A stretch of 64,000 nucleotides of DNA from Prorocentrum cordatum (Eukaryota > Sar > Dinophyceae > Prorocentrales > Prorocentraceae): positions 190,427-254,426 of the forward strand of contig CAUYUJ010013803.1 in the NCBI GenBank assembly GCA_963575745.1, read 5' to 3'. The translations under genes were made by a program, and so were the position numbers. Each line of letters starts with the position of its first letter. Within the stretch, counting starts at the first letter, position 1. Under the pieces are notes generated by a model, which saw nothing but the letters and a program-made list of their open reading frames with translations, was not told where the DNA came from and searched no databases. Shown here one piece after another: positions 53,871-64,000 of this stretch.

Positions 53871-54959
53871 GAGATGAGGATAACCAGAGTAAACCAACAA
53901 ATGCCTAAATGATGTTGCGCTACACCCTCCCTTCCCGAGCCCCCTCCCCGGAAGCGCCCTCTTTGGAAGAGCAGCACACTCGGGCCTGCCACTGTGGGGA
54001 AGGCCCCGCTCTGATCAGAGAGAGCCTTGCATCCATCCTTGCGGCGCATAATCAAAACCGAACAAAAACAGTGGCCCCACAATTGAACAAGGCGTCCAGT
54101 GATATACCCCTCTCTGAAAGCATGAACAGCGAGCCCCGCCACACACGCGAAGAACTTTAGACCAACCCGACCGTCAAACGACGCGTAAGCTGCAAGCTGA
54201 AAGTGCTCGACGGTCAGCCAACAACAACGCCGCGCAATTCCATGCGAACGGCGCGGTGCTGCCATGCTCATCGGCGTTTGTAACTTGGCGTCGCCTTGCG
54301 ATGGCACGCACCCTATGCTACATGTGATTATGTCGGTTCGCGCGTTCGTGCTGGGGCGAAATCCAAGGGGCGCGGCGGCCCTTGGCGGCGAAACCCCCGG
54401 ACGGCGGCCGGGGCCCGCCCGGCACGGGCGCACGTCAGAAAGTTCTGTCTGGCCCACCCAAAAAACAACAAAAGGTTGGCACCAGGCGACAAATAAGTAT
54501 ACAAACGCTGTTCAAAAAGTGATCATATCTCGCACGGGGAAACCCAGAAAAAATGCATTAAAACAACATGTGTTCATATAGGCATCAAAAAATACGAAGC
54601 TTTAGATTGGACAAATTGTCTTAAGAGAAACACACCCCATCTAAATTGTTCCGTCGGTGGGCCAGCGGCGCTGCCATGCGAAGGACAGCGCCGCCGTCGC
54701 CTCAAACTGCGCGCCGCGGCCGTGGCACGCGCGGCCCTGGGAATGGCGGCGCGGGCGCGGCCGCATCGACTGGGCCCGAAGCGTCGCCGCGCGCGCGGTC
54801 CCCCCTGCGGCAGCTGGCACTGGCCTGGCTCGCAAGGGGGCTACGCTTACGCACATTCGCCATAATCGCAACATGTTGACATGCAAAATCAATGGTTGTG
54901 TGGTTGTGTGGGTTGGGGTCGGTCTCCCTCAGTCCACAAGTCTACACTTGTGCTCATGA
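53871..54959. other. No recognisable gene
   Basis: Mixed sequence. A minus-strand opening near 54000-54450 has no recognisable domain. Confidence 0.5.
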
Positions 54960-55089
54960 AATTCGATGAACTGTAGACCGGCAACTCTACCTTCATCCAA
55001 TAATCGGCACGGGTCGTGCAGCGCTACGTGCGCTGCTGGAGTGTCGGGTCTTCACATTTAGCGACATCTCAAGCGTACTCCATCCTGCT

Positions 55090-55660
55090 GAACGTTTAAG
55101 TTGAAAGGAAACGAATACGCGATGCGCTGAAACAACATTCACATGTTGAGAACGACCAGTTCTCAGCTGCAAGACTGCGTAATGAAAGTGCACGGCGCTA
55201 GTCCCACTTTGAGAAGAGCAAAAAAACGCCCTTTCATCCGTAAAGCTGAAAAACGGTGCGCAGCGTTACGGCGAGAGCAGCGTGTTGAAAGTTACCCTTT
55301 TTTCCATTCGTGAAACGGCTGCAAGTTTTTGAAACGAATGCTCGCGGCGCTGAAGCGAGAACCGTATTGAAAACCAATGAAGAAGTGTCAGACGAACGTG
55401 CGCAATTTTGACAATGGTCCCTTCTGAGGTTGTTGCACTGCTGTTGGACGAATGTTCGCGGCGCCAATTCGAAAACCTCATCTTGAAAACGATCCCAACT
55501 CCATCCCTGACAACAATGCAACGGTGTCGGACGAATACGCGAGGCGCTGAAGAGAGAGCACCGGTTTGATCAAGAAGCGCCCTCCATCCGTGGAGCTGCG
55601 AATGATAAAACGAGTGCTCGCTGCGCTGAGGCGGGAACACCATAAGACGAACGCGCGCGG
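55090..55660 (-). repeat. 83-bp monomer array of the composite family, inverted copy
   Basis: Plus-strand text such as AAACGAATGCTCGCGGCGC, TGAAGCGAGAACCGTATTGAAAA and CGCTGAGGCGGGAACACC is the reverse complement of the family monomer (GCGCCGCGCACATTCGTT ... TGGCTCTCGCCTTAGCG). About six to seven diverged monomers are present; head and tail are not clear. It ends just before the TIR element at 55692. Confidence 0.7.
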
Positions 55661-55691
55661 CCTTAAGTCGAGCTGGATCGATATATGTGAG

Positions 55692-58067
55692 AGAGAGAGA
55701 GAGAGAACGTAATCCACCGCCGCTTTACTGTGGAAAATTCCCCCCCTCTTCCTCCGTAGCCCGGGGGTCCCCCCCCTCCGAAAATCCCCCCTTCACCCCC
55801 TGCTGGAACCCCCTGCCTTCCACCCCCCCCTTTGCCCCTCCCCCACGGCAAACCCTTCCCCCCTTCCTAACCACCACCACCCCCGGAAAACCGGGAGGGG
55901 TCACTACCGGTGCAAACCTCCGGAAAACCAGGGGGGGTCACGATAGGTTCGATTCCCCCCCCCGCCTCCAGAAAACCAAGGGGGGTCACTACCGGTTCGA
56001 ACCCCCCCCCTCCAGAAACCGGGGGGGGGCCACTACAGGTTCGAACGACCCCCCCCACGCATACCACCAGCAAGCGACTCCCAGGTCCCTACCACCGTCC
56101 GCACCACATCCCCCAGGGGTGCTGTCCCCAGCACCACTGTCCTCACCACCACTGTCCCCACTGTTCCCACCACCGCCCCTACTGTCCCAAACCATTGCCC
56201 CCACCACTGTCAGACTGTTCCCACTGTCCCCACCACTGTTCCCACCACGGTCCCACTCTCCCCACTCCCCCCTCTGCCCCCACGGCCCCAACCACCGTCC
56301 CATTGTCCCCAGTATCCCACTGTCCCACTGTCCCCGCCGCTGTCTCACTGAGCTGTCCCACTGTTCCCACCACTGTCCCCACCACTGTCCCCACCACCAC
56401 TGTCCCATTGTCCCACCGCCGTCCTCGCCACCGCCCTCACCACTGTCCCCACCACCACTGTCCCCACCACTGTACCACTGTACCCACCACATTCCCACTG
56501 TCCCCACCACCACCGTCCCCACCACTGTCCCAGAGTCCCCACCACTGTCCCACTGTCCCCACTGTTCCCACCATTGTCCCCGCTGTCCCCACCAGTGCCC
56601 CCACCAGTGTCTCACTGTCCCCACTCTCCCCACCACTGTCCCACCACGGTCAAAACTCCCCCCACTTTCCCCACTGTCCCCACCACTGTCCCCACTATCC
56701 CCACTGTACCCACCACTCTCCCCACTGCACTACTACTGTCCCACCACTGTCCTCAACACCGCCCTTCACCACTGTCCCCACCACTACTGTCCCCACCATT
56801 GTCCCAGTCCCCACCACTGTCCCGCTGTCCCCTCACCACTGTCCCCACCACCACCGTCCCCACCACTGTCCGCACCACTGTCCGACTGTCCCCGCACCAC
56901 TGTCCCCACCACCACCGTTCCCACCACTGTCCCACTATCCCCACCATTGTCCAACTATGCCGAAGAGCGGGAATCGCTTGCCGGCGGCGAGGGGGGGGAA
57001 GGGGGTGGAGAGGGTCCAGTGCCCTCCACTGTCGCACTGTTCCCACTGTCCCCACCACTGTTCCCACCACGGTCCCACTCTCCCCACTTCTCCCACGGCC
57101 CCAACCACTGTCCCACTGTCCCCAGTATCCCACTGTCCCACTGTCCCCTTCCGCTGTCCCACTGAGCTGTCCCTCTGTTCCCACCACTGTCCCCACCACT
57201 GTCCCCAACACCACTGTCCCATTGTCCCACCGCCGTCCTCGCCACCGCCCTCACAACTGTCCTCACCACCACTGTCCCCACCACTGTACCACAGTACCCA
57301 CCACATTCCCACTGTCCCCACCACCACCGTCCCCACCACTGTCCCAGAGTCCCCACCACTGTCCCACTGTCCCCACTGTTCCCACCATTGTCCCCGCTGT
57401 CCCCACCAGTGCCCCCACCAGTGTCTCACTGTCCCCACTCTCCCCACCACTGTCACACCACGGTCCCGCTCTCCCCACTTTCCCCACGTTCCCCACCACT
57501 GTCCCACTGTCCCCACTGTACCCACCACTCTCCCCACTATCCCCGACGCTGTCCCACTGTGCTGTCCCACTGTACCCATTGTCCCCACCACTACTGTCCC
57601 CACCAATCTCCCCACTGTACTACTGTCCCACCACTGTCCTCACCGCCACTTTCACCACTGTCCCCACCACCACTGTCCCCACCACTGTCCCACTGTCCCC
57701 ACCACTGTCCCGCTGTCCCCTCACCACTGTCCCCACCACCACCGTCCCCACCACTGTCCGCACCACTGTCCGACTGTCCCCGCACCACTGTGCCCACCAC
57801 CTCCGTTCCCACCACTGTCCCAGTATCCCCACCATTGTCCAACTGTCCCGAGGAGCGGAAATCGTTTGCCGGCGGCAAGGGGGAGGGGGTTCGAACCAGT
57901 AGTGACTCCCCCAGGTTCTTTGGGGAGGGGGGGGTTCGAACCAGTAGTGAATCCATGTTCGAACCAGTAGTGAACCCCCCACGGTTTTCGGGGGGGGGGG
58001 GGACGGGTTGGGAACGCCCAGTGACCCCCCTCGGTTTTCCGCCAGCAGCGGTAGAACACGCTCTTTC
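55692..58067. mobile_element. 2.4-kb non-autonomous TIR element with 9-bp target duplication (MULE-like size class)
   Basis: ATATGTGAG directly flanks both ends (55683-55691 and 58068-58076). The left end reads AGAGAACGTAATCCACCGCC. The right end, complemented, reads GAAAGAGCGTGTTCTACCGC. A related left end at 63248 reads GAGAGAGCGTGATCCACCGC, closer still to the right end. Inside each terminus is a cluster of about 40-55-bp units ending in TCACTACCGGTTCGAACC. These are inverted between the left cluster (55880-56050) and the right cluster (57880-58000). The core is a CCACTGTCCCC minisatellite. There is no transposase. A 9-bp duplication is typical of Mutator-like elements, but the class is inferred from length alone. 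Confidence 0.75.
56100..57850 (+). repeat. CCACTGTCCCCA minisatellite with ~815-bp higher-order repeat
   Basis: 12- to 15-base units (CACTGTCCCCAC with variants). Long segments recur about 815-820 bases apart. CCGCTGTCCCCACCAGTGCC lies at about 56580 and 57397, CATTGTCCCACCGCCGTCC at about 56405 and 57218, and GGTCCCACTCTCCCCAC at about 56250 and 57070. A GCTTGCCGGCGGCGAGG / GTTTGCCGGCGGCAAGG module closes each half (56975 and 57862). Very long Pro/Ser/Thr and Gly/Val/Trp frames are artefacts. Confidence 0.9.
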
Positions 58068-58141
58068 ATATGTGAGGGCACCAGGGCCCGAAACAGGGCG
58101 AAACCGCCCGTTGTAGAAAGGCAAGTGTCACGCCTGGATCT

Positions 58142-58480
58142 CAGGGCCTCCCGGGCTGTCCGCCCCCGCTGCCGCCGCCGCGACGCGCGGAGAAGGCGGA
58201 GCCCGGCGGAGGACCCCCCGGCGAGAGGCCGCGCCTACCTGCAGAGCCGCTCGCCGAGCGCGCGGCGGCCGAGGCCAAAAACCGGGCGAACACGCCCGCT
58301 GAGAACGCTGTCGGCGCCGCCGGAGGTAGGAGGTCAAGCAACCCCCAGAGAGAAAGGGAAACTGCATGGACCATAAACTTTCAACGCTCCGCGCGGACCT
58401 CCCTCGTTGGCACGCGGAGCGCGCCAGGGGCGGCGCCGGAGGCGCCGCCAGAGGGGTCCAACGCCGGAGGCGTCGCCAGA
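58142..58480. other. GC-rich sequence without a recognisable gene
   Basis: Short duplicated word GGCGCCGGAGGCG.CGCCAGAGGGGTC at 58433-58490. No domain in any frame. Confidence 0.5.
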
Positions 58481-58487
58481 GGGGTCA

Positions 58488-58758
58488 AAGCTTATGTTTA
58501 CGCAGTTGCTTCTGCTTCAATTCCAGAGGCCGAGCCAGATCCTGACGAGAGCTGAGGTGACGAGGACGAGGCGCATCAGGCCCAGCGATTCGTTCCGTGG
58601 AGGAGCTCACCAACCAGGCTTGCGCCGCGGGTTGCGGCCAAGCCAGAGCATGATGATCCCGAGCCGAAGCCGAAGGTGCAGGTCCAGGTGAAAGCATCCG
58701 ATGCATTGAACGGCTACAGTTTTGTGCGCCACTGCTGGAGCATGGAACCTCCACGGTG
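58488..58758 (+). pseudogene. Possible coding remnant, unrecognised
   Basis: One plus-strand frame reads KAYVYAVASASIPEAEPDP, a stop, then GDEDEAHQAQRFVPW, EHDDPEPKPKVQVQVKASD and ALNGYSFVRHCWSMEPPR before a TGA. The acidic Pro/Lys/Val-rich text looks protein-like, but the internal stop and missing start argue for a remnant. Family unknown. The rest to 59230 is unassigned. Confidence 0.25.
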
Positions 58759-59244
58759 AGACCAAGGAGGGCCGCCGTTCACAGCAGCACAAGAGGCTCG
58801 TCTGCGAGAAAGGGACCAGCCTTGGTGGGTACAGGTAGGCGACGAGTTCGAAGAATGAGCATCTTGCTGGGGTCGATGCTGACGCATGGTGAAGCTCTGG
58901 AGGCCTCTGGAAGCCGAAGAACGTCTTCGAACCTGGACCCTAGATCCTGGAACCTGGAACCTGGAACATCGACCCTCGTCCGCAGAAGCTGCAGCACAGG
59001 CTGGAGAGGGTTTTCGGGAGTCCACGACCGCTGGCGACGTGAAGAGCGTCGTCCTGCCCAAGCCTGCGAGGCAGCTCGCCGCATGCAGCTGGCCTGGCCT
59101 GAGGAACGCAACTGCGGAGCGCGGCGGAAGACTGTGCTGGAGGTCCTGGGCCCTCGCCTTCTCTTGGGCTCCTGCCGAGCTCGGGGACCCGGCCAGAGAG
59201 CGCATGTTCCCTGATGATCGGGAACCTCCACTCCCCCTGTCCCT

Positions 59245-59370
59245 CCCTCCTCCTCCTCCTCCTCCTCCTCCTCCTCCTCCTCCTCCTCCTCCTCCTCCTC
59301 CTCCTCCTCCTCCTCCTCCTCCTCCTCCTCCTCCTCCTCCTCCTCCTCCTCCTCCTCCTCCTCCTCCTTC
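59245..59370 (+). repeat. Pure (CTC)n microsatellite
   Basis: About 41 uninterrupted CTC triplets. Confidence 0.97.
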
Positions 59371-59789
59371 CCCTCTTCCGTCTGCATGGGGCCTGGCTCC
59401 TCGGAAGGGTCAGGGACGGGGGAGGAGGAAGGGAGGACGGAGCATGGGAGAAAGTAGGAAAGACATGAGGGAGGGGCCCAAACCGCCCTCCCTCCGCCCC
59501 TCCAATTTCCCTCCACTTTTCCCTCTCTGGGGCCTTCCGCAACACTGGACCCACCAAGAGCCCCCCAGAATTCCTGGAACCTGCCCTGAGACTCCGAAGA
59601 TCTCCCAGAGACCCCTGGAGCCCACCATCAGCTCCCCTCGTCCGATTCCCGATTCTTCATCCTGGGAAACGAGGTGGGGACAAGGGGGAGGACTCGATCG
59701 AACGGCGGTATGGCTGAGGGAAAGGGAGGGGGGGGGAGGAAGAGTTTCAGGGTGGCTCCACGGGGCAGATGGGCAAAAAGGCAGGCGAG
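59371..59789. other. No recognisable gene
   Basis: C- and G-rich unique sequence. Confidence 0.5.
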
Positions 59790-60000
59790 CCCAGAATCGA
59801 ATCTGGAAGTCAAATCGGCGATCGGCATGAATCGGATCGGCGGAAATATGCAGCCGAGTCAAGAGAAGTCGAATCGGCGGAAATCGGCAGTCTACTAGGC
59901 CTCCATTGAAGAACATAATTCCATATATCGGAATCCGAAATCAAATCGAATCGGAGTCGGAAGCCATCAAAATCGAATCGAATCGAATCAAATCGGAGGA
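59790..60000 (+). repeat. Degenerate AATCG-based repeat
   Basis: Words AATCGG, AAATCGG and AATCGAATCG recur. The clearest tandem is at about 59970-59995 (ATCGAATCGAATCGAATC). Confidence 0.8.
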
Positions 60001-61440
60001 ACCGACCCGAGCCCTGTAAGGAGGAAAGGACCCAATGGGAAGGACAGGGGGGGGCCCTGGGGTTCCGTGGAGACCCCGCAGGGGCTCCGCGGAGATCCCT
60101 GGGGGCCCCCAAAGACGCCCCGAGAGAGCCCCCAGGATGCCCCCCGACGACGACACCAACGACGACGACGACGGCGACGATCCAGTGTTCTCGTCAGGGC
60201 CCCCTAAACGGAGATTTTGATTGATCCAGACACTGGCCCGCCCGAGAAACTGCAGCCGTGGTCCAAACGTCCTCTGTTCTGTCCCTCGCTCCAGGTGGGA
60301 GTCTCAAGACCCTGGTTAGCAGTGCCCTAGTTCAGGGGGCCCTGGATGCGTGGCCATGATATGCCCGCCTATGCGGGCGGGCTGATATCCATGTCCACCA
60401 CTCCTCGAGATTCCAGGGCACGACTCCGAGGCTGTGGATATGAACACCTTCCAGCGGTGGACTGAAGGCGAGCGGCGTCGGCGGAGCCGGGCACGAGACC
60501 ACTGAGGGCAAACGATAGGGGGGGGAGTGGCAGAAGGGGGAATACATCGACCTGGCGTCGGCGATACATCGCCGATATGCCCCCGATAGCCAATCTGCAC
60601 GTTCCTGGTAGGGGTGGGGCTCTCAGACCCCTATCCGCGATCCACAGGCGATTGGGGGTCGATGCATCCCCCACTACTGCTCGAGCCGATCCCCCTCCCG
60701 GAACACCCTCGGCGAGGCGCAGCTGCTGGAGGGCATCCCGAGAGTGGAAAGCCGACGAAAACTGACGGAAACGCACAGGAACCTCAGTTCTCGAACCTCG
60801 AAGCCCCTCCTATCGTTGCCCCTGAGCTCCTCCGGCCAGGTCCTCCTATCGTCGGGGGCGTCCAAGAGGGAGGGTCGCAAATCATGGCTCGAGGCATGTG
60901 CGCGACCCAAAGGGGGCGGGGGGGGGACGTACGGAAATAAGAGGCGCCATGAAAGCCGGGAAGATATCATGGCCCTGGCCACCCCCCCCCATTCCTCACC
61001 CCTCTTGGTCGCCCCCGATATCACTGCCCCTGAGCCACGCGCGCACGGGCCCTTTTCCTTCAGATTTGCGTCGTATACATACCACAACCCTCCCCGCCAC
61101 AGTCAGATTCCACCGCCCAGGGCCACTCTCAGTATAAACAAAGCCCCCGGGCGGGAACCTTGAATACCAGACCCATGACCAGGACCCTCGCCCACTCCCC
61201 AGGGCTCCTGGGCACAGTATGCAAACTTTTCGGGCGGGCCTGAGCCAGGCGCGCGCGGGCCCTTTGCTCTCGGCAGCGCCGCTCCGGCGCGCCAGGAGCA
61301 CCGCACCTCTGGGCGGAGCCGCGCATACGAGGCCCACAGAGCGGCCCAGCCAGGCGGTCGCCGCCCTGCCCTGCCCAGTGGTTCGTTGGAGGGTGGGGGA
61401 CCTGGGCTACACACAAGAGTGACCCTGGTATCCGCGAGGC
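60001..61440. other. No recognisable gene
   Basis: Mixed sequence. A short GGCGATACATCGCCGATA word near 60560 resembles the centre of the palindromic MITE family but lacks its arms. Openings on both strands lack domains. Confidence 0.5.
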
Positions 61441-61605
61441 CCCTGGCCTTTCTGCTCGCCCTCCTCCCTCCTCCTCTTCCTCCTCCTCCTCCTTCTCCTC
61501 CTCATCCTTCGGCTCCTGCTCCTGCTCCTGCTCCTCCTCCGCCTCCTCCTCCTCCTCCTCGTCCTACCTACTTTTTATATATATATATATATATATATAT
61601 AACTC
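61441..61605 (+). repeat. (CTC)n tract followed by (TA)n
   Basis: CTC triplets with CGG and TGC interruptions to about 61563, then about 12 TA units. Confidence 0.95.
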
Positions 61606-62381
61606 CTCCCTGTGGCAACCCGAGTCCGGTCGAAAAGGCAAGCCGCGCGACTCGCCTGAGACTGAGACTTCCTCACCCACGTATGACCCTGATGCTTGAA
61701 AGTGACACCAGCCTCACAGATGGAGGGCGGGTGGTGTTCAAAATGTGTCTCTCGCCTTAGGGCCGCGCACATTCATTGCACAATTTTGTAAGAACTTCAC
61801 ATATGGAGGGCGGGTGGTTTTGAAAATCTGGCCCTCGCCTTAGCGCAGCGCACGTTCGTTGAAAAGATGCAAGAGTTTCACGGATTGAGGGCGTGAGGTT
61901 TTGAATATGTGGCTCTCGCCTCTGGCGCCGCGCATATTCGTTCTAAAACGTTGAAAGAGCTTCACGGATTAAGGGCGGCTCCTGTTCAAAACATGGTTCT
62001 CTCTTTTGCGCCGCGCACACTCGCTTAAAACCTGGCAAGAGTTTCACGGGTTCTCATGGTTGGCGTATCAAAAGAAAGGTGTTTTGGACGGCTTCAGGAC
62101 AGTCAGGGCGCAATCGTTACGAATATTCGCGGTGTTGGTCCCAGGATTCCGGCGTTCTGGCACGATTCAGAATCAGAATCGCCAGCACGTAACAGTCAGG
62201 TTAACTCGTGACGTTGAAGTCTTGAGAATGCTGTTTGGGCACGCTTCAAGATGTTCGCAAAGTTGTCCCCAAACGGGACCATTCCTCAGTGGAATGACCC
62301 CTTGTAGGGGCCTATAAAGAGGGATCTTGGAGGGAGGGTGTATTTCAACATCACTGATGAGTCTTAGGTTTACACTGGTCC
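61606..62381 (+). repeat. Composite dispersed repeat, copy 3
   Basis: Head-like text from 61606, then about four 83-bp monomers (61700-62045) with GGCTCTCGCCT, CCGCGCACATTCATT and TTTCACGGATTGAGGGC. The tail has GGCGTTCTGGCACGATTC, AACAGTCAGGTTAACTCG and GGGCACGCTTCAAG, ending ACACTGGTCCTCC at a CTC tract. Same order and orientation as copies 1 and 2. Confidence 0.8.
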
Positions 62382-62474
62382 TCCTCATCCTCCTCCTCCT
62401 CCTCCTTGCTCCTCTTCCTCCTCCTCCTTCTCTTCTACCTCCTCCTCCTCTTTCTGCTCCTCATCCTTCTCATC
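62382..62474 (+). repeat. (CTC)n tract
   Basis: CTC/CTT triplets following composite repeat copy 3. Confidence 0.9.
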
Positions 62475-62609
62475 CTCCTCAAAGAGTGCCCCTTGGTGCG
62501 CGGCTTTTTGAAGGCCGCCGGGGGCCGCCTCGGCTACACGCACAAGAGTGGCCCTGGGTACCCGTCGGTCGGAAGAAGTGGATAGAAACATGGGGTAAGG
62601 AGGCGTTGA

Positions 62610-62745
62610 AATAGATCGGGCTTCCGTCCGCCACCTGCAAAAGAAAGGAAGAGGGAAAACCGCTCGACTCTTGAAGTAGAAGGGCGCCGAACGTACATTG
62701 GGATCTGGGCATCCAGAACAACATACTTTGACTGGTTGTAAGAGT
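62610..62745 (+). repeat. Dispersed repeat R3, copy 2
   Basis: Matches 42815-42950, including GGAAGAGGG, CCGCTCGA, AAGGGCGCC and ACATTGGGATCTGGGCATCC (ATTGGGACCTGGGAATCC in the other copy). Confidence 0.7.
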
Positions 62746-62868
62746 GACCTCTGGTGCGCGGTTTTTTGAGGGCCGCGGGGAGGCCAACAAACAAGCGCAC
62801 ACGACGCTACTGTCGCGCCGCACTCGGCGACCGGGGGTTTCCAGTGGGCGCGCACCGAAGGTCACTCT
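62741..62868. mobile_element. 128-bp hairpin element with 20-bp terminal inverted repeats
   Basis: The left end AGAGTGACCTCTGGTGCGCG and the complemented right end AGAGTGACCTTCGGTGCGCG match at 18 of 20 bases. Another left-end-like sequence at 62483 (AGAGTGCCCCTTGGTGCGCG) is followed by the same CTTTTTGAAGGCCG-type text, so part of the element recurs upstream. No target duplication is evident. Confidence 0.7.
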
Positions 62869-63247
62869 AGAGAAAGGTCACTTGCCCGCTGGGCGCTGAA
62901 AAATGAAGACTGTCTGCGCTTGCGCCTGCAACATGTTGCGGAGCTAAGCGGCCTGTTGCAATTGGCCGAACGGCCCGTACGCGGGGACACTCTGTTGACA
63001 CGGTTAGCCGGCTCACAAATTTTGGGTTCAAGACAGGGGGGGCGAGAAGGGCGTGAAGCAGAGGAGCAGAAGGCTGCACAAACAGAAGCATTCGGAGATC
63101 GGTGCGGATTTCGATGTTTTGGGTTGCCGCTGGACCCCCTTCCGCCCTGCCCTGCTCCGAGCCGATGGGAGGGGGGCGGGGGAACGTGGAGGGAGGGCCT
63201 GAAGCTAAGGAACAAAAAAGGAACATAACAAAACTGATTAACTATAA

Positions 63248-63400
63248 GAGAGAGCGTGATCCACCGCCGCTTTACTGTGGAAAATTTCCCCCCCCTCTTC
63301 CTCCAGAGCCCGGGCCTTCCCCCCCTTCGAAAATCCCCCCCCTTGCTGGACCCCCCCCATCCCCGGCAAACCCTCCCCCCCCCCCCAATCCATACTTCCT
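63248..63400 (+). mobile_element. Left end of a second copy of the 55.7-kb TIR element
   Basis: GAGAGAGCGTGATCCACCGC, TTTACTGTGGAAAATTTCC and CCCCTCTTCCTCCAGAGCCCG match 55697-55850 closely. After about 63400 the sequences part. No right end is found before the window stops, so it is truncated or continues beyond the window. Confidence 0.7.
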
Positions 63401-63789
63401 ATGATGAAACACCCCCACATCCCCACCGAGCCGGCCGATAGCAACCCCGCCGTCCCAACTGTTAAAAAACAACGCAAAATCATTGTTCCTCGCCGACACG
63501 CCGTCGAGTTGCGAACAGTGTAGCACCCTGGGACGGCATGAACATCGTTTGGGTAACGGGAAGCGGGTGGTCGCGCCCTACCCATCAAAAAATTACCCTG
63601 GCGACGTACCCAACCCCTGCGCAAACGCGGGGCGCAAATAGTTTAGGACACTTTATAAGGGGGGCGATGACGGAGCGAGGGTTACATATGTCTGCAGACG
63701 GAATTCGGGAGACTCGCAGGACACTGGCTTCAGGACAAGGACTAGATAAAGCTGATTAGTTGCAATCCCTGAGCAACCCTAGCCACTTC
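63401..63789. other. No recognisable feature
   Basis: Unique sequence. Openings lack domains. Confidence 0.5.
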
Positions 63790-64000
63790 GAAAGCGGGGA
63801 TCTCAGATCGCAACCCCCCAGGGATGGGTCTAATTTGGGTCCGCCCGTGGCGTCACTGTGCTGGGCCCCCCAGCGGGCCTCGAAAGTGGCGACAGTTTCA
63901 CAGATCGCAGCCCCCCAGGGATGGCGAGGTCTAACTTGGGTCCGCCCGTGGCGTCACTGTGCTGGGCCCCCCAGCAGGCCGCGAAAGTGACGACAGTTTC
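63790..64000 (+). repeat. 101-bp tandem repeat running off the window
   Basis: TTGGGTCCGCCCGTGGCGTC recurs 101 bases apart (63835 and 63936). CAGATCGCA.CCCCCCAGG and GTGCTGGGCCCCCCAGC are also shared. At least two units are present and the array continues to the last base. Confidence 0.9.

Noticed and set aside
55940-56050. tRNA gene suggested by GGTTCGATTCC
   Set aside because: No A-box or cloverleaf can be built around it, and the motif is part of a repeated unit.
55687-57970. Pro/Ser/Thr-rich frames of 492, 686 and 442 codons
   Set aside because: Products of the CCACTGTCCCC minisatellite, which is open in several frames on both strands. No signal peptide or domain.
59970-59996. Telomere-like repeat from AATCG units
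   Set aside because: The unit does not match known telomere repeats, the run is short, and the surrounding text is degenerate.

Overview
This window looks like repeat-dominated intergenic DNA from a nuclear eukaryotic genome, most probably a dinoflagellate (for example a Prorocentrum-like or Symbiodiniaceae-like species). The reasons are the GC-rich, strongly mixed composition, the enormous trinucleotide arrays (CTA, CAT, CTC, GAC), and the relics of retroelement families whose protein style I associate with dinoflagellate genomes. No bacterial-style operon, rRNA gene, tRNA gene or CRISPR array is visible, and no ordinary host gene can be named with confidence. A 100-base run of N at 1401-1500 lies inside a CTA array, so this is a scaffold with a sized or placeholder gap.

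Layout. 0.2-2.1 kb holds a composite repeat and the CTC/CTA arrays. 2.5-7.0 kb holds tandem repeats, a possible exon, a perfect palindrome and two small inverted-repeat elements. 7.62-13.80 kb is a tyrosine-recombinase retroelement inserted in a CAT array. On the minus strand it carries a gag-like region, reverse transcriptase plus RNase H, and a tyrosine recombinase, bounded by split direct repeats in the order A1 - coding - B1 - A2 - B2. 13.8-18.8 kb is microsatellite with one MITE-like element. 18.8-24.4 kb is very GC-rich, coding-like but unrecognised. 24.4-31.1 kb is tandem and simple repeat with a second hAT-like MITE. 31.1-33.8 kb is a 5'-truncated LINE tail with RNase H and zinc motifs. 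35.4-40.8 kb is a long LINE (APE-type endonuclease, reverse transcriptase, then C2H2-like fingers) interrupted by a 0.78 kb CCCAAGAGG-type repeat block. 41-46.7 kb is repeat, ending in a 1.6 kb CAT array. 46.7-50.1 kb is a second, diverged and truncated gag-RT copy of the first retroelement class. 50-55 kb is mostly non-coding. 55.69-58.07 kb is a terminal-inverted-repeat element with a 9-bp target duplication and a minisatellite core. 59-64 kb holds simple repeats, a third composite repeat and partial elements.

How the parts relate. Nothing here works as a host pathway. The window is a record of mobile elements that inserted into one another and into microsatellites. All four recognisable retroelement coding blocks lie on the minus strand. 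Two tyrosine-recombinase-type copies both adjoin CAT/ATG arrays. Several small non-autonomous families occur two or more times and so define their own ends: a hAT-like MITE with 8-bp duplications, a palindromic family built on a CATCGGCGATG box, an 83-bp-monomer composite repeat, and an 11-bp minisatellite with a conserved flank. Most coding frames carry frameshifts or stops, so I annotate them as pseudogenes. The LINE endonuclease-RT frame is the only long one that stays intact.
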